Source of the DNA: Mimachlamys varia
Taxonomy: Eukaryota; Mollusca; Bivalvia; Pectinida; Pectinidae
Direction: 5' to 3'
NCBI GenBank assembly: GCA_947623455.1
Contig: OX392534.1
Coordinates: 33,981,426-34,045,425 of the forward strand
Length of the DNA stretch: 64,000 nt
Part shown: piece by piece, positions 1-12,278 of the stretch
Layout of the letters: the number at the start of each line of letters is the position of its first letter
How positions within the stretch are numbered: position 1 is the stretch's first letter
The notes under the pieces: model-generated
Seen by the model: the letters and a program-made list of their open reading frames with translations, nothing else
Database searches by the model: none
What the model was told of the DNA's origin: nothing
Position numbers and translations under genes: made by a program

Positions 1-845
1 CAAGGTTACAACAACTGTGAGGTACATTTATACAGATCAAAGTCACAACAACTGTGAGGTACATTTATACAGGTAAAGGTCACAACAACTGTGAGGTACA
101 TTTATACAGGTCAAGGTCACAACAACTGTGACGTTCATTTATAGAGGTCAAAGTCCCAACAACTGTGAGGTTCATTTATACAGGTAAAGTTCACAAAATC
201 TGTGAGGTACATTTATAGAGGTCAAAGTCACAACAACTGTGAGGTTCATTTATACAGGTAAAGTTCACAAAGTCTGTGAGGTACATTTATACAGGTCAAG
301 GTCACAGCAGCTGTGAGGTACATTTATACAGGTCAAGGTCATATCAACTGTGAGGTACATTTATAGAGGCCAAGGTCACAACAAATGTGAGGTACATTTA
401 TACAGGTCAAGGTCACAACAACTGAGGTACATTTATACAGGTCAAGGTCACAACAACTGTGAGGTACATTTATTCAGGTCAAGGTCACAACAACTGTGAG
501 GTACATTTATACAGGTTAAGGTCACAGCAACTATGGGGTACAATTATACAGGTCAAGGTCACAACAACTGTGATGTTCATTTATAGAGGTCAAAGTCACA
601 ACAACTGAGGTTCATTTATACAGGTCAAGGTCACAACAACTGTGAGGTTCATTTATAGAGGTCAAAGTCACAACAACTGTGAGGTTCATTTATACAGGTA
701 AAGTTCACAAAGTCTGTGAGGTACATTTATACAGGTCAAGGTCATATCAACTGTGAGGTACATTTATAGAGGCCAAGGTCACAACAACTGTTGGGTTCAT
801 TTATAAAGGTCAAGGTCACAACAGCTGTGAGGTACATGTTGTAAG
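1..845. repeat. 37-bp minisatellite in an ABTB1 intron
   Basis: About 22 head-to-tail copies of a unit of roughly 37 bp lie upstream of the penultimate ABTB1 exon. Each unit has the order caaggtcacaacaactgtga then ggtacatttatacaggt. Copies differ by point changes (tacagg/tagagg, gtacat/gttcat) and a few small deletions. About ten units contain the exact nonamer TCAAGGTCA; most others have one mismatch to it. The array begins before the window, so its full size is unknown. Confidence 0.95.
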
Positions 846-1393
846 TCAAAGTCAGGACGTCGATGTAGATCAAAGTCAAAGACATATTTTAGGAAGGTTA
901 GTTAAGGTCAGATATTCAGATAAGTTTATAGAAGTAGGTACAGTAAACTGTGATGTATGTATGTAACATATTTCACCTAATAAGTGCACTATGCACATAC
1001 AAAAACACTAAAATAATAAAACCATGTTTAGGGAAAAGTTTCCATGTTAAATATGGTCAGAGGAAATAAATTTGTTTCTCTGGAACAAAGTTTTTACTTA
1101 AAAAACTGAAGTTTGTATCTGTAGATCAGTGAGGTAAAGTACTTTATTTATAGCTTTTAATTATCACACCCGTCTTCTTTCCCTGTAAAATGGTTGGGGA
1201 AGGAAGGAGGGGTGCTTTTAGGAGAAGGTGCCTTGATTAGGTGAAACACTGTAGGTTAATACCACGTGAAGTATACATCCATTCACTCCATACACAAGAA
1301 ATCTGTATGTGTCAAATGATCAATGTGTTCTGTACATCTGCACCAGTAATATCAAGGTATACATATCACTTTGATGAACTGTTTCCTTTCCAG

Positions 1394-1594
1394 TTGACCA
1401 GAGAGACGGTGGTGGAGATGCTGAAGCTTGCTGACCTGTACCTGTTACCAGGGCTGAAGAGATTGTGTGGAAACAACCTCAGCAAGTACATTGACATCGA
1501 CACAGTCCTACAGATACTCATCCTGGCCCGACTGTTCGGCCTTCGTAGACTCGCCGATCAGTGCTCCGAGTTCATGGCCAACAATTTACAAGAG
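1394..1594 (+). CDS. ABTB1: ABTB1 penultimate coding exon (BTB domain C-terminal part)
   Basis: This exon encodes 67 residues from LTRETVVEMLKLADLYLLPG to MANNLQE. It follows a pyrimidine-rich acceptor (cctttccag) and ends at donor gtaaat. The run ETVVEMLKLADLYLLPGLKR matches, from memory, the end of the second BTB/POZ domain of ankyrin repeat and BTB/POZ domain-containing protein 1 and the helices after it. BTB proteins of this type can act as CUL3 adaptors or with elongation factor 1A; that role is family knowledge and is not visible here. The exon continues in phase 0 into the exon at 2379. Upstream exons, including the ankyrin repeats, lie outside the window. Confidence 0.85.
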
Positions 1595-2378
1595 GTAAAT
1601 GTGAACCTATAAATCTCTCTTGTTTGTCGTATCATGCCTACATTGGGAAGTGTTTTTGAAACAAATTTGGGCAATTAATTTTATTATGATGTCATAATAG
1701 CAATTACATCATCCGATTGTCAAATGGCACCATATCATCACAAAAGCACTTCCCGGAAGTCCATCCTGTATCCACCGTTGCAGCCAATCAAGGTGAGTAA
1801 CAACACTTTTGAAAAAAGCCTATAGAAATGAATACTCTGCTAGTTTGTTTTTTTGGGACTGTTTACCACTCAGAAAACAGGCTATTACAGTGGACTCCTC
1901 TTAATATCACTCCTGTTAATATCACATTCCTCTTTATATCCCAAGCACCATTTTTCTCTCTTTGTAAGCTATGTAATTTTATTTGGTTAATATCATGTAT
2001 TTTGAGGTGAATTCCTCTTAATATCCTGTTTTTTTTAACCAATCATATAAAATATCAAGAAAATGATGTCATTTCCATTGATTTCAGATACAACTTGTAC
2101 AAAATGTTGCATAGAAAATAAAAAATAGCCCCCACATTTTTTTTTTTATTGAAAAAAGCATTATCTATTTATATTGAAACATCTTCATATGTACGTAGAA
2201 TAGCTTACTTTTAGTTATGGAAATTGGAAATGCACTAGATTTAGTGGAAAAACATGTTTCTCTTAATATCACATTCCTGTTAATATCATGTTTTGTCTGA
2301 CAAATGCAACATGATATATAGAGGAGTGCACTGTATCTCCAAACATTTATGATAATTTCAACATAATTTTGATAACAG

Positions 2379-2585
2379 GTTTTACAACTGGAGGATTTTG
2401 CGGATATTGTGAGACAGGATGCTGCCGATCTTGAGCAGCGTGAGGATACGGATACTGTGGAAATCATCGACGACATTCGTTTTAACATCACTAACTTTGT
2501 ACAGACAGTCAGCGACATGATGGAGGCGGACGAGAAACTCCGAATGATTGACGACTTTCTAGATGAGCTCAACATTGACGCCTAA
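2379..2585 (+). CDS. ABTB1: ABTB1 last coding exon with stop
   Basis: This exon encodes 68 residues after acceptor ataacag, from VLQLEDFADIVRQDA to DELNIDA, ending in TAA at 2583-2585. The segments DFADIVRQDAADLEQREDTD and EIIDDIRFNITNFVQTVSDM correspond to the C-terminus of ABTB1 (human: acidic and helical, with a conserved VDDIRF block; recalled from memory). An antisense open frame over 2165-2575 is only the shadow of this exon. The distance to the DCAF1 start codon is about 11 kb. Confidence 0.85.
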   Translation, partial: VLQLEDFADIVRQDAADLEQREDTDTVEIIDDIRFNITNFVQTVSDMMEADEKLRMIDDFLDELNIDA

Positions 2586-4495
2586 GAAAATTTTGGCTGA
2601 AGTGTTTCATCTGTTATTGGTAGATATGCTGTGATTTAATCTTTTCCATGGAATATATACAGGTAAAACAGACAATGGAAATGCTATGTAAAATGACACC
2701 ACAGCAGGAAATCCATTTGTAGGTTTAAGATGAAGTGCTGAAACATTATCATAAAAGTTTGATGTAGAGAACATGAAATTGTTTCTTGTGAAAGTGAAAC
2801 GGAGTGCTATTATTTATAAAAAAAATATACAGCAATGTCAAAATTTTTTAGACTGAAAATGTATTATAAGCTGGTATGAAATTGTTAATGTTGTCCAGTG
2901 TTTTTGTTATTGTATGTGTATATGTACTTTGGAAAAGTATAGAAAAGTGACCCTACCAGCATATTTTACATGCTAGCATGTCTGTTTTGGCAGCTACTTC
3001 TGTTGATTGTTAGTTTGTTTGTTTTTGAAAAGGCCTTAAACATCCTAATTGATTTTAGGATCTTTCCCACTTTCACAGTACTGTATAATATTTTTTCCTT
3101 AGATTTTTGAGATTGTAAACAAAATATTTTCCAATTTTCCTCACTTTCTTGACACCAAGTTGTCTGAGGCCCAACACAAGTTTAATACAAATTGTGTATA
3201 TTTTTTTCTGTGACCAGAGACATCATCAATATCAATAGATGTCATGGAAAATAATATTTTGGCTTGGTTTTTATCAGCAGATGTAAATGTTAAGAAATAT
3301 AGACTCCTAAACAATTTTAATTTTGTTTAAAGACACAAATTTTACCAAGTGTCTTTCTTACAAATTGAATATAAACTATTGATAGTTAGCGTAGCAGTGA
3401 CTACAGTGTGTATATGATTACTAGCCATCAGAAGTTGGAGCAGCTGTTTCTCTTGTAATATTCATATTATATCAGGAAAACCTTACTTTTTTTCTGATTC
3501 AGAACGAGGAAACAATAGCAAGAGTCTCTAACATCACATTATGGCAACAAAATGAACTCATTCACCCTTGAAATTTGAAAATGAACTAGCATCCAATCTT
3601 TAATTTGGAAAAGTTCAAATATAAAGTTCATTGGTAGGGAAAAAAATGAAATAATTACTAGATTTTTAACAGCATGTGGGTTGCATGAAATACTTATAAA
3701 CTCTTTGCAGGATTATTCAATACATGGATCTTAGTAATTATAACTGTATATTTCTGTTTATTACACAATGTACTGTGTTATCCAGTGACTACGTACCGTA
3801 TGTATTTTTTTGTGTATCAACCCATGAAATATGACCTTTCAGCCCTATGATTGGTAGCAAGTTTCATTTGTTTCATTTATGATGCCACGTTGCCTAGAAA
3901 ACATGGCCAAGGGTAGCTAAATAAAAAAATTGATAGACTGATTTTGACTTGTTTCATAAATCTCATATAAATGTATAAGATCCTTCATATAAATACTCTT
4001 GATTTTACAGATAACACAGTGAGTGCAATATAAATATATGATTCTAAAACTGTGTAAATCAATCAACTGGCCATTGGCTTTAAGATTCTAACTGATCATA
4101 TTCATTAAAAATTAATGAAACTGAATCAAATATTTGTTCATTTGACATGAAACTGCTATGAAGAATGATAAAGAAAACTGTTTTATTGGAGCAAATTAAA
4201 ATGACATTTGAATATAGCTGGTTACATATCCCATCCATATAACAGATGGTTTTAATCAGATTGTTGAAAGAGCTGAATCATGTATTGGTTTTATTTGAAG
4301 AAAACAGTTACTATAGATACTACCAGAGAGTAAATACCGGTAGTGCAATCTCCTTAGTTACTGCCCTGTACAATGTCGTTAAGCAATATATATATATAAG
4401 TTAAAAACAAGGTTTACAATGAACCTTACGGACGAAAAGTTGAAAAAAAAGTTTTCAAATTGGATGAATATGGATGAATATTATACATATAAAAA
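2586..4495 (+). other. ABTB1 3' UTR and AT-rich 3' flank
   Basis: No coding signal is seen. The sequence is AT-rich and largely unique. Possible polyadenylation hexamers occur near 3918 (ctaaataaaa) and 5202 (gaataaaac), but the true 3' end of ABTB1 cannot be set from sequence alone. Confidence 0.4.
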
Positions 4496-4597
4496 GAAAA
4501 ACTCGACACAAAATATAGCGTTTTCATCACATCTCTGTAACTCTTCTGAAGATTTACCGAGATGTGACGATAGCGCTATATTTTGTGTCGAGGTTTT
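4496..4597. repeat. Long inverted repeat (hairpin)
   Basis: The left arm contains ctcgacacaaaatatagcg followed by ttttcatcacatctc. The right arm, about 25 bp later, is its near-complement: gagatgtgacgatagcgcta followed by tattttgtgtcgag. Arms are about 40 bp with a short loop. Short open frames over it come from the symmetry and are not genes. It is probably the end of a small mobile element. Confidence 0.8.
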
Positions 4598-4624
4598 TCC
4601 ATTTAAATATATAATTATATAATA

Positions 4625-4705
4625 ATTAAAAAAAAAAGAAACTCAGACTTTCCCGCAAGGCCTTTCTGCCTTTGCAGGCTTCTTCAGGCGGACTATATAT
4701 ATATA
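4625..4705 (-). other. Possible hammerhead-like or retroelement UTR motif
   Basis: On the minus strand the order is CTGAAGA, then a short stem GCCT-GCAA-AGGC with a GNRA loop, then GAAA, then GGCCTTGCGGG. This resembles the hammerhead core CUGANGA-stem II-GAAA, which occurs in some Penelope-like and other retroelements. The usual G-C pair closing stem II is absent (A opposite A), and stems I and III are not convincing. Confidence 0.25.
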
Positions 4706-5221
4706 GCTTGTCAAATTTTCAAGGCTAACTGCCCCTTTATCAAGACACATACTAAATACAAATGTATTGTCAGACTCTTGTGTCTTGATACACTGTTGTA
4801 GTACAGTATATACTTTGCCGAAAGACTATGTCATAGTTCAAAGCAACTGCATGCATAGATTACCATTGTTGTATTGAAGATCTCAACATCTAGAGTGCAT
4901 TTTATATCAACCACAAATATAAAAATTATAGAAGATGCTACCTTCAGTAATCAAACTGTAGAATTACACATTTTCATTTTAGGTTGTTTTTTTTTTTTTG
5001 CCACAAACTGTAAAATTACACCAGGTTTTATTTACACAAACTGCCTTTAAATGAATAATTGATATGACATGTCCGAGTGCAATGGTGTGGTGTCATTATG
5101 TTCGGTTGGTTCATGCTCAGAAATCATCTATCTAAAGTCATCAGCGACATTTTAGCAAGTACAATGTATGTATTTATGATTTTGTGTCAAAGGGGCATTG
5201 AATAAAACACATTGTAGAACT

Positions 5222-5345
5222 ATTTTCTTAAAGTGTGTACTATATATAAAATAAACTTTATTTATTTATTATGAAATTATGAAACAAGTTATCCAACTTA
5301 TATTAATCACTCTTGTTAATTGGCCCGGATGTTAGCGCATATAGT
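5222..5345 (-). mobile_element. SINE 3'-end fragment (family 2, minus strand)
   Basis: The stretch from aaataaactttatttattta through gaaacaagttatccaactta to ttggcccggatgttagcg is the reverse complement of the 3' part of the SINE family seen complete at 58366-58598. The tRNA-like head is missing. Confidence 0.75.
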
Positions 5346-6548
5346 GTATTATGTGATAACATTACTAATCACAATCTTAGCTTGATTTTTTGGGTTTTTT
5401 TTTTTCATTTTTAGTGTATTGGACTCCCTTGTTATCTTTTAGCTATATAGCTATTTAGTAGTTTTTGTTTTGAATATAATAACATGTTTATGTTTTTTTT
5501 TGTTTTTGTTTGGTGTGCTAATCAATAAACAACTTTTAATTGCTGATATACACTAGTCAAATATCTATTAAAAGACGAACCATGCACCCAACAGAAAGCT
5601 CCAAATAGTCTGTTAACAGAGAAAGTGCTATTATTACAGACTGTGTATGCTTTGTGATGATGAAAGATGGAGGTCTACAAAGAACGGACGAGGGCTATTC
5701 TATAATCAAACGGGTGTGTGTGTGTGGGGGGGGGGGGGAGGGGGAGGTTTGTGAATAGTGCCTCCTGCCCCTCCTTTATGGTTAAATCTGGAACAGCCCT
5801 GACTGATAAATAGGTGGGGTTTTCTGAACTTATTTGACTGTAGTTATACCATTAGTGTTAACACTGTGTGCTTGTTATTATTTTTATACACACAGATAAT
5901 CTATTAAGTGAGAACATTACAGGTTTTAACACTATATATTTTTGTTTTTGAGCAGAAGAGAAGCACAAGTTGAATGTGCTTCTCCAATGTTCTTACTGTA
6001 TTTTACCGGTGATAAGCCCAGGGGTCTGGTTATTTCAGGGAGATAGCACTATAAAGTCAGCACCACAACACTCACTGATAAAGGCATGTCCTAAAATGAC
6101 CTCAGCTGTTAAATTGAACTCTGAATAAAATAAAGCAAACTGCTTGCAGCTAAAATAAACATCCTTAGCATGAAGTAAAAAAGTACATCATTGTTCAAGT
6201 TCTAGACTATTTCAACAATTAGCACGGGAACATTTTGCTTCATTTTAATTTTTTTGAAAGGAATATTCTTATTGGTTCCTATATCAGTCAAACAACATTC
6301 TGATTGGACAACCACTTTACAAGGACTTCAGAACTGAGTGCTAGTGTCAAACAGGGATATAACTTTATTTCTCAGCTGCAATCATTTCTGATGAATTGTT
6401 AGACTTTATTATATGTTTTTTGTGTCTGTTACGTTATTTGACATTAGTGGTACTTTGTTAAGGATATACTGTAATTAATGCTGAGTTTACATACAATTTT
6501 ATGTACAGTCATATAAAGGCATAATTTATTCACACCTTAAGACACGTT
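5346..6548. other. Intergenic DNA, no gene recognised
   Basis: AT-rich sequence with a G-run near 5726-5745. No open frame with a recognisable product and no obvious repeat structure were found. Confidence 0.4.
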
Positions 6549-6559
6549 TGAACTCTTCC

Positions 6560-6780
6560 CTTTGGGACCACAGCGGTCGAGTTGGTAAGGTGTCCGACAT
6601 TCTACCACTAGCCCTCCACCTCTGGGTTGCGAGTTCAAAACCCACATGGGGCAGTTGCCAGGTACTGACCGTAGGTCGGTGGTTTTTCTCTGGGTACTGT
6701 GGCTTTCGTCAACCTCCAAAACCTGGCACATCCTTAAATGACCCTGGCTGTTAAAAGGAAGTAAAGCAAAATAAACAAAA
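6560..6780 (+). mobile_element. tRNA-derived SINE, family 1, complete
   Basis: A pol III type head is visible: an A-box-like run (ggtcgagttgg) and a B-box-like run (gcgagttcaaaaccc), followed by a body containing tttttctctgggtactgtgg and accctggctgttaaaagg and an A-rich tail (aaaataaacaaa). It is flanked by the 11-bp target duplication TGAACTCTTCC (6549-6559 and 6781-6791). A second, truncated copy ends the window at 63938. Confidence 0.9.
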
Positions 6781-6941
6781 TGAACTCTTCCAATTCAATG
6801 GTTGCAATAGTACATTATAAAACTCCAGGAGTGATTAATTAAATATACTGCCACCAATTAACTCTGGGAACTAAACCCTAATATTACCGCCTTAATTATT
6901 CCCATGGAATTATGGGATTTTCAAGTAACTTGATATAACAG

Positions 6942-7430
6942 TGAAACCTCTCTATTAAAACCACCATAGGGATCTCTATTAAAACCACCCTAGGGATCGT
7001 ACCAAAGTGGTCTTAATAGCGGAATGGTCTGAATACCGACGTTGACCATTCAGACAGATTTCTCTAAAATCCACTTTTTGACATGTTTTCATGGTCCATA
7101 AACTAATATATAGACTTTATAATGTTAAACACCAAATAATTGTAATTAATTAGCCAATTTGACACCAACATATAGCTTTCTGATCTGACACTTGACAGGT
7201 GTACTCAGTGGAATACACACCAGGTGACTTTGTGTTTGGTCGGTGGTCTGACTAGTAAGGTGAAACTTAGTTTAAAAGTGTTATTTGGGACTTTTCAGAA
7301 CTGGTCTTAATAGTGAAGCTTACAATACAAAAATATAATTTTATAGAAGAATTTTTCTGGGATGCAATGAAGTGGTCTTAATAGCGAGGTGGTCTTCATT
7401 CTAAGGTGGTCTTAAGCGAGTTTCACTGTG
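6942..7430. mobile_element. pogo/Tigger-like MITE
   Basis: Terminal inverted repeats start CAGTGAAACCTCTCTATTAA on the left and end in gcgagtttcactg on the right. The interior repeats phrases such as gtggtcttaatagcg near both ends. The CAGTGAAAC start is typical of pogo/Tigger-type non-autonomous elements. There is no transposase. Confidence 0.75.
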
Positions 7431-8037
7431 TATTAATAAAGGGACACCTTTTTAGGAAGAAAGTAAGGCCTCAACATAAGATTTGGGTACACGAATAGGT
7501 AAGGAAACAATAAGGGACTTTAAATGGAAGTTTAATTAAGTTAGAGCTGTAGACTTACCATCAATCACTGCTAAAATATATTATGTTTCTCTGATATTAC
7601 TTTTTTGATACTTGAATATTGTTTTATGAAAATTGATAAAAATATATGTTCTTATATGATGCATGTAATTGTAAATTTGCTCAAACAGCAAGAAAATTAT
7701 ATAAACTATACATGTATGGTATGTAATAATATAAGCTATGATATGAACAAAATTAACTATATCGCATGCAAGTATTTTAAAAATAAAATTTTGGGGATAT
7801 ATTTTGGAATATATTTGAAAAATGAGCTGCAAAGATCATATTTATTGTTTTTGCTAATGTGTATGTTCAGGTAATGTATGATATATCAGATATGTTATAG
7901 TTATTTCTCCATAGAGGAAAAAGATAAATGACAATTGTTTCTCACAGTGCTAATATTTTGACCTCATGGCCTTCTTCCAGGCCGAAAGTCAACATGAAAG
8001 AATAAAATCATTTTGGATGTAAATTATGTAAAACCTT
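7431..8037. other. Intergenic AT-rich DNA
   Basis: Overlapping open frames of 83 and 89 codons at 7581-7874 on opposite strands are AT-driven, resemble no known protein, and are not considered genes. Confidence 0.4.
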
Positions 8038-8166
8038 TTATGGTTTGCAAAAAGGCCATGAAGCCAAAATATATTGGTACTTATGGTTTGCAAAAAGGCC
8101 ATGAAGCCAAAATATATTGGTACTTAAGGTTTGCAAAAAGGCTATGAAGCCAATATATATTGGTAC
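8038..8166. repeat. 43-bp tandem repeat, 3 copies
   Basis: Three consecutive copies at 8038-8080, 8081-8123 and 8124-8166 contain ggtttgcaaaaaggccatga and atatattggtac. The first two are identical; the third has a few substitutions. Confidence 0.9.
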
Positions 8167-9059
8167 TGCAAGCAGGATTTTTTTTTCGTATCTCATATAT
8201 ATATTTGTGCCTTTGTTTCATCTTTACACTTGTGTGCCATATACCTCTGAGTACTAGATAATTTTGAAGGACTGATTATTCAAAATGTCAAGGTCAAAGT
8301 TATAGGTAAAAGGTGAATTATTATTGTACTTGTTATGTGATCCACCTGACTTACTTTATATTTGTTTTTGTTGGTTTGTATGCACGGTATTCGGTCATAA
8401 TTTAATTGTTAACTTATGCTTGATGTGTATTTATCTTTAAGTATCAATTTAACACTTTAGTACAGAGTAAAAAACTGTACTGTGGGTGGAGTGCTGGGCA
8501 CTAATGTTGAATTAAGATTTTATATTAAAATTTATTATTGTTCCACTTAAAAAATTGTGTTTCTTTATTTGTGTATTAATAGCCGCTGACTTCGTAATCA
8601 AATTGATAAGTTTAATTTTGCAGATCCTTTCACAGTGATCTAGCGTGCACCTGCTCCTGTGTCAAGAAACTACCTGTACTCGATCATACATGTACTTACA
8701 AAGAGACAAAAAGATATTCTGACAATAATGCACATACCATATTTGCCGTAATTAGTGCCTAGAGGGTGCCTAAAAAATTCTAGGTGCTTACAATAATAAG
8801 ATAACAAAGGTACGATCTGGACAAAAGATGTCTTTTTTTTTTTAAATAAATAAGTACAATTTATTATGACAAGAATGGGAAGTACAACCAGTATCAAGAT
8901 GTGTTGCGCTATTACCATTTAGCAGGAAATTTTAGCGGTCATAAAATGTGGCAGTTTTATTATGAAAGCTGAAATTTTGGCGTGTTAAAATTTTGCGATT
9001 TCCCTAAATCTGGGATCCTATCCATGTTGATGAAGTTTGCTGTGTATTATACCAACAAT
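8167..9059. other. Intergenic DNA with dispersed-repeat remnants
   Basis: No gene is seen. The phrase tgccgtaattagtgcc near 8751 is an inverted, diverged counterpart of ggcgctaattacggcgaata near 11033, suggesting remnants of one dispersed repeat family at both places. Confidence 0.35.
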
Positions 9060-10834
9060 ATGCACCACTCGTTACTCACGAGAGTTATCAGAGCAGCAAG
9101 AATTATCAAAGGTAAATGACAGTCGGAACGTAAACTATCGCTATTTCTCGAGAAATACTGGATGCATATTGATCATTCTCAAATTTCATATGTAGGTTCT
9201 CCTTGATGCTTAGATTTGCATATTTCATTCTCAGACAAATCCAATAAACAATATGGCCGACAGGTGGCCATCTTGGATTTGTGCGTAATAGTTTGGTATT
9301 CTGGAGAAGTTTTGCATTGTTTATTTTCTGACAAAATTGATAAACAATATGGCCGACAAGTGGCCATTTTGGATGTATGAGTAATAGTTTGTTGTCGCTA
9401 TTTCTTGAGAAGTTCTGGATTAATCACTCTCAAATTCCATATGTAGTTTCCCCTTTATGCATTGTTTTTCATAGTCTCTTTTTTGACAAATCCAAACAAC
9501 AATATGGCCGATAGGCGGCCATCTTGGATTTGTGAATAATAATTTGTTATCGCTATTTCTTGAGAAGTGCTGGGTGGATCATTCTCAATATCCAATAAAC
9601 AATATGGCGACAGGTGGTCATCTAGGATTTGTGAGTAATAGTATGTTATCGGTATTTCTCGAGAAGTACCGGGTACTGGATGGATCCATTCTCAAATTTC
9701 ATTTCTAGGTTCTTCTTGACACTTAGTTTTGCATAATTCATTTTCAGAAAAATCTGATTAACAATATGGCCGACAGGCGGCCGTCTTGGATTGTGAGTAA
9801 TATATACTTTATTATCGTTATACCTTATGAAGGATTGAATGGGTCTTTCCCAAATTTATATGTATGTTTCCCTTAGTCCCTAGTTGTGTATTGATTTTGG
9901 GACTAATCGAAAAAACTAAATGGCTGAGAGACAGATTTTGACAATGAAAATTTGTTATCATTATACCTTATGAAGTATTGAATGGATCTTTCCCAAATTC
10001 ATATGTATGTTTTCTTTAGTCCCTAGTTGTGTATTGATTTTGGGACTAATCGAAAAAAAAAATGGCTGAGAGACAGATTTTGACAATGAAAATTTGTTAT
10101 CGTTATATCTTGTGAAGTATTGAATGGATCTTTCCCAAATTTCGTATGCAGGGTTTCCTTGTAAATATATTCAAGACTGATCTAGCTCTCTTAAAGTTCT
10201 GGATTTCGGAACTTATCAGAAAAACAAAACTCCTTATCAGACACCTTATTTCAACTGTTATCAGTTTTCACAAGAAATTTCAAAGTTCATAACACTAGAA
10301 TAAAATACATAGATGAAAGAAAAAATAGAATTAAGGTTATACTTAAAGGCCCAATATACGTAACTTTCGACAAATCTTGAAGTGAAAATCGAGCCTAATA
10401 ACTTATCATATTTATAGATTTAGTTAAGATTAACTGTTACCAGCAATATTCAAGATGAATTCTTTCGCGGTTACCGGTACAGCAGCAGTTGAAACACGCT
10501 ATTTGTAAACACGCGTCCATTTCGAACCGTCATCTACCTTCGGTTTGTTGTTGAAGTGGGCCCCACCTGAATCATTTTCAATTCTTTGGATTTTTTTGTC
10601 AAGAGTTTCTTGTTAGTTACCGCTCAGGTTTACTTCGTTTTAGGCTTATTTTTTACATGGTTATCAACTGGATTTTTTTTTCAGAATTTTTCAGAATCAC
10701 GAAAATTCCCCTAATTATAGTTACGTATATTGGGCCTTTAAATGAAAGTTTAAATAAGAAGGGGAAAGATCCATCTTTCTAAGAATTAATGAAAAAGCAT
10801 CAATGGTGAGCACTAAGATCCTTCTGGGATCTTG
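9060..10834 (+). mobile_element. Tandem-core non-autonomous element, family 3
   Basis: The core consists of about five diverged units with tatcgctatttctcgagaa, aatatggccgacaggtggcc and atcttggatttgtg, followed by about three units with tgattttgggactaatcgaa and aaatggctgagagacagatt. The right end is hairpin AAGATCCttctGGGATCTTG followed by TT. The left boundary is approximate. A TTAA-flanked MITE (10347-10737) interrupts it. A second copy of only the 3' end lies at about 54820-54872. Confidence 0.7.
10347..10737. mobile_element. TTAA-flanked MITE, copy 1
   Basis: Terminal inverted repeats are AGGCCCAATATACGTAACTT on the left and its near-complement ending TATATTGGGCCT on the right. Exact TTAA lies on both sides (10343-10346, 10738-10741), the target duplication expected for piggyBac-type insertion. 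The interior is non-coding. Related copies are at 24487-24760 and 44262-44579. Confidence 0.85.
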
Positions 10835-11319
10835 TTTTTAATTGGCGGTGTTAATATTTGACGTGTAAATTTTTTTTGCGATCTTAATAAGGACCCGCCA
10901 AATCGTCAACTTATTTAAGCCCCGCTAAAATTTCTCGCTTTACAGCAATGAGCAAGGTTTTTACTGTGCCGTTAAATAGAATCATTTAGTTGTGTCACGA
11001 TGAAAAGGGGCGCTTATATTATCGAGAGAGGGGCGCTAATTACGGCGAATACGGTAAACATTTGGTTCAGTATATATTCAAAACATACCTTACTTTGTAC
11101 AGGGTAGTGAAATGTGCCTGTGTCAATGCACTTGCCATGCATTTTTCAATTCTTTCCTGTTACACAAGGACGACATTTCAAATTTAAGATAAATACCATT
11201 GGTCATATCTGATGATACAGAGTATCTCATTTTAGTCTGATCTTAGTGAGCTGTCCTTACAAATGTTTTGAACAAAAAGCCAAAGCCCCTTTAGCAAGCC
11301 GTTTGGATCTATACCTATT
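10835..11319. other. Intergenic DNA, repeat remnant
   Basis: This stretch contains the dispersed-repeat phrase ggcgctaattacggcgaata. A 65-codon frame at 10990-11187 runs through the repeat and is not considered a gene. Confidence 0.35.
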
Positions 11320-11670
11320 GAAATACAATATCTCTATTTCAATAGATCGTGCATGCAGGCATCTTCATTTTGAAATATTTCAATTTCAAATAAAGATATT
11401 AATTTCTACTAAAATATAGATGTTTGCATTCAAAATAGAGATATCTCTGTTTGAATTACACATACATTGTATCTCGAATCAAATCAAAGATATTTATTAT
11501 AGACCTAATTAGAGATATCTATATTTCTATATTTGAAATAGATGTCTGTAATTTCTATTTGATTACAGCTAGATATGTTCATTTGAAATAGAGATATCTC
11601 TATTTCAATTCAATATGTATTTATTTCAATTAGAGATGTCTGTATTTGAATTACAGATATAAATAAATAT
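11320..11670. repeat. Palindrome-rich AT satellite-like region
   Basis: Self-complementary runs of the type AAATAGAGATATCTCTATTT recur, for example near 11436, 11505 and 11587, with diverged half-copies between them. This suggests a decayed array of short palindromic units. Confidence 0.65.
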
Positions 11671-12278
11671 ACAACATTTGATATAGCGCCCTATCTAGCT
11701 AACATAAGCCACTCTAAAGTCTTCTACAGTACATGTATAGATATACAATTTTCACACAATCCATACAATTAACACATATATATATATATACAATTCTGAG
11801 GAGTTCGCAGGTGCTGACTTATCAGGCGCTAACTATTCTAGTCTTATACCACCTGCCCTGACTACATAATTCCTATACACGGGGGAGGTGTAAAGTGATT
11901 CAGGTGTCTGACTTGATCGTTGAGTCCTAATGGGGGGGTCCCTACATTCCCTATTTTCCATATAACAAAGAAAAGTAACGATATAGGAAAACAATGGCAA
12001 ACCAATTATAGTCTGTTTCATACTTACCCAAAAGTTAAGTTACCCGTGTGAAAGTTACCTGCATCATTTAAGACTATAAACTCATTAATGTATTTTCATT
12101 GATTAATATTATTACATACGTTATAGTCAAATATTTCAAATGTGTACATACTATTTATACTTAAATTTCAATACTGTATAATGATAACCAACTGGGTCGC
12201 AGATATCGGACCTAACAAGATGCATGGCCTCGCATCATCAAATCTGTGACTTTCTTTCTTTCTTTCTTTGGGGGATAA
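11671..12278. other. Intergenic DNA, no gene seen
   Basis: It contains a short (TA)n run near 11778 and a ctttctttctttcttt microsatellite near 12250. No coding evidence was found. Confidence 0.4.

Noticed and set aside
1..845. CRISPR-like regular repeats
   Set aside because: The units are contiguous with no unique spacers, and the DNA is eukaryotic.
2165..2575. 136-codon minus-strand frame
   Set aside because: Serine-rich antisense shadow of the last ABTB1 exon.
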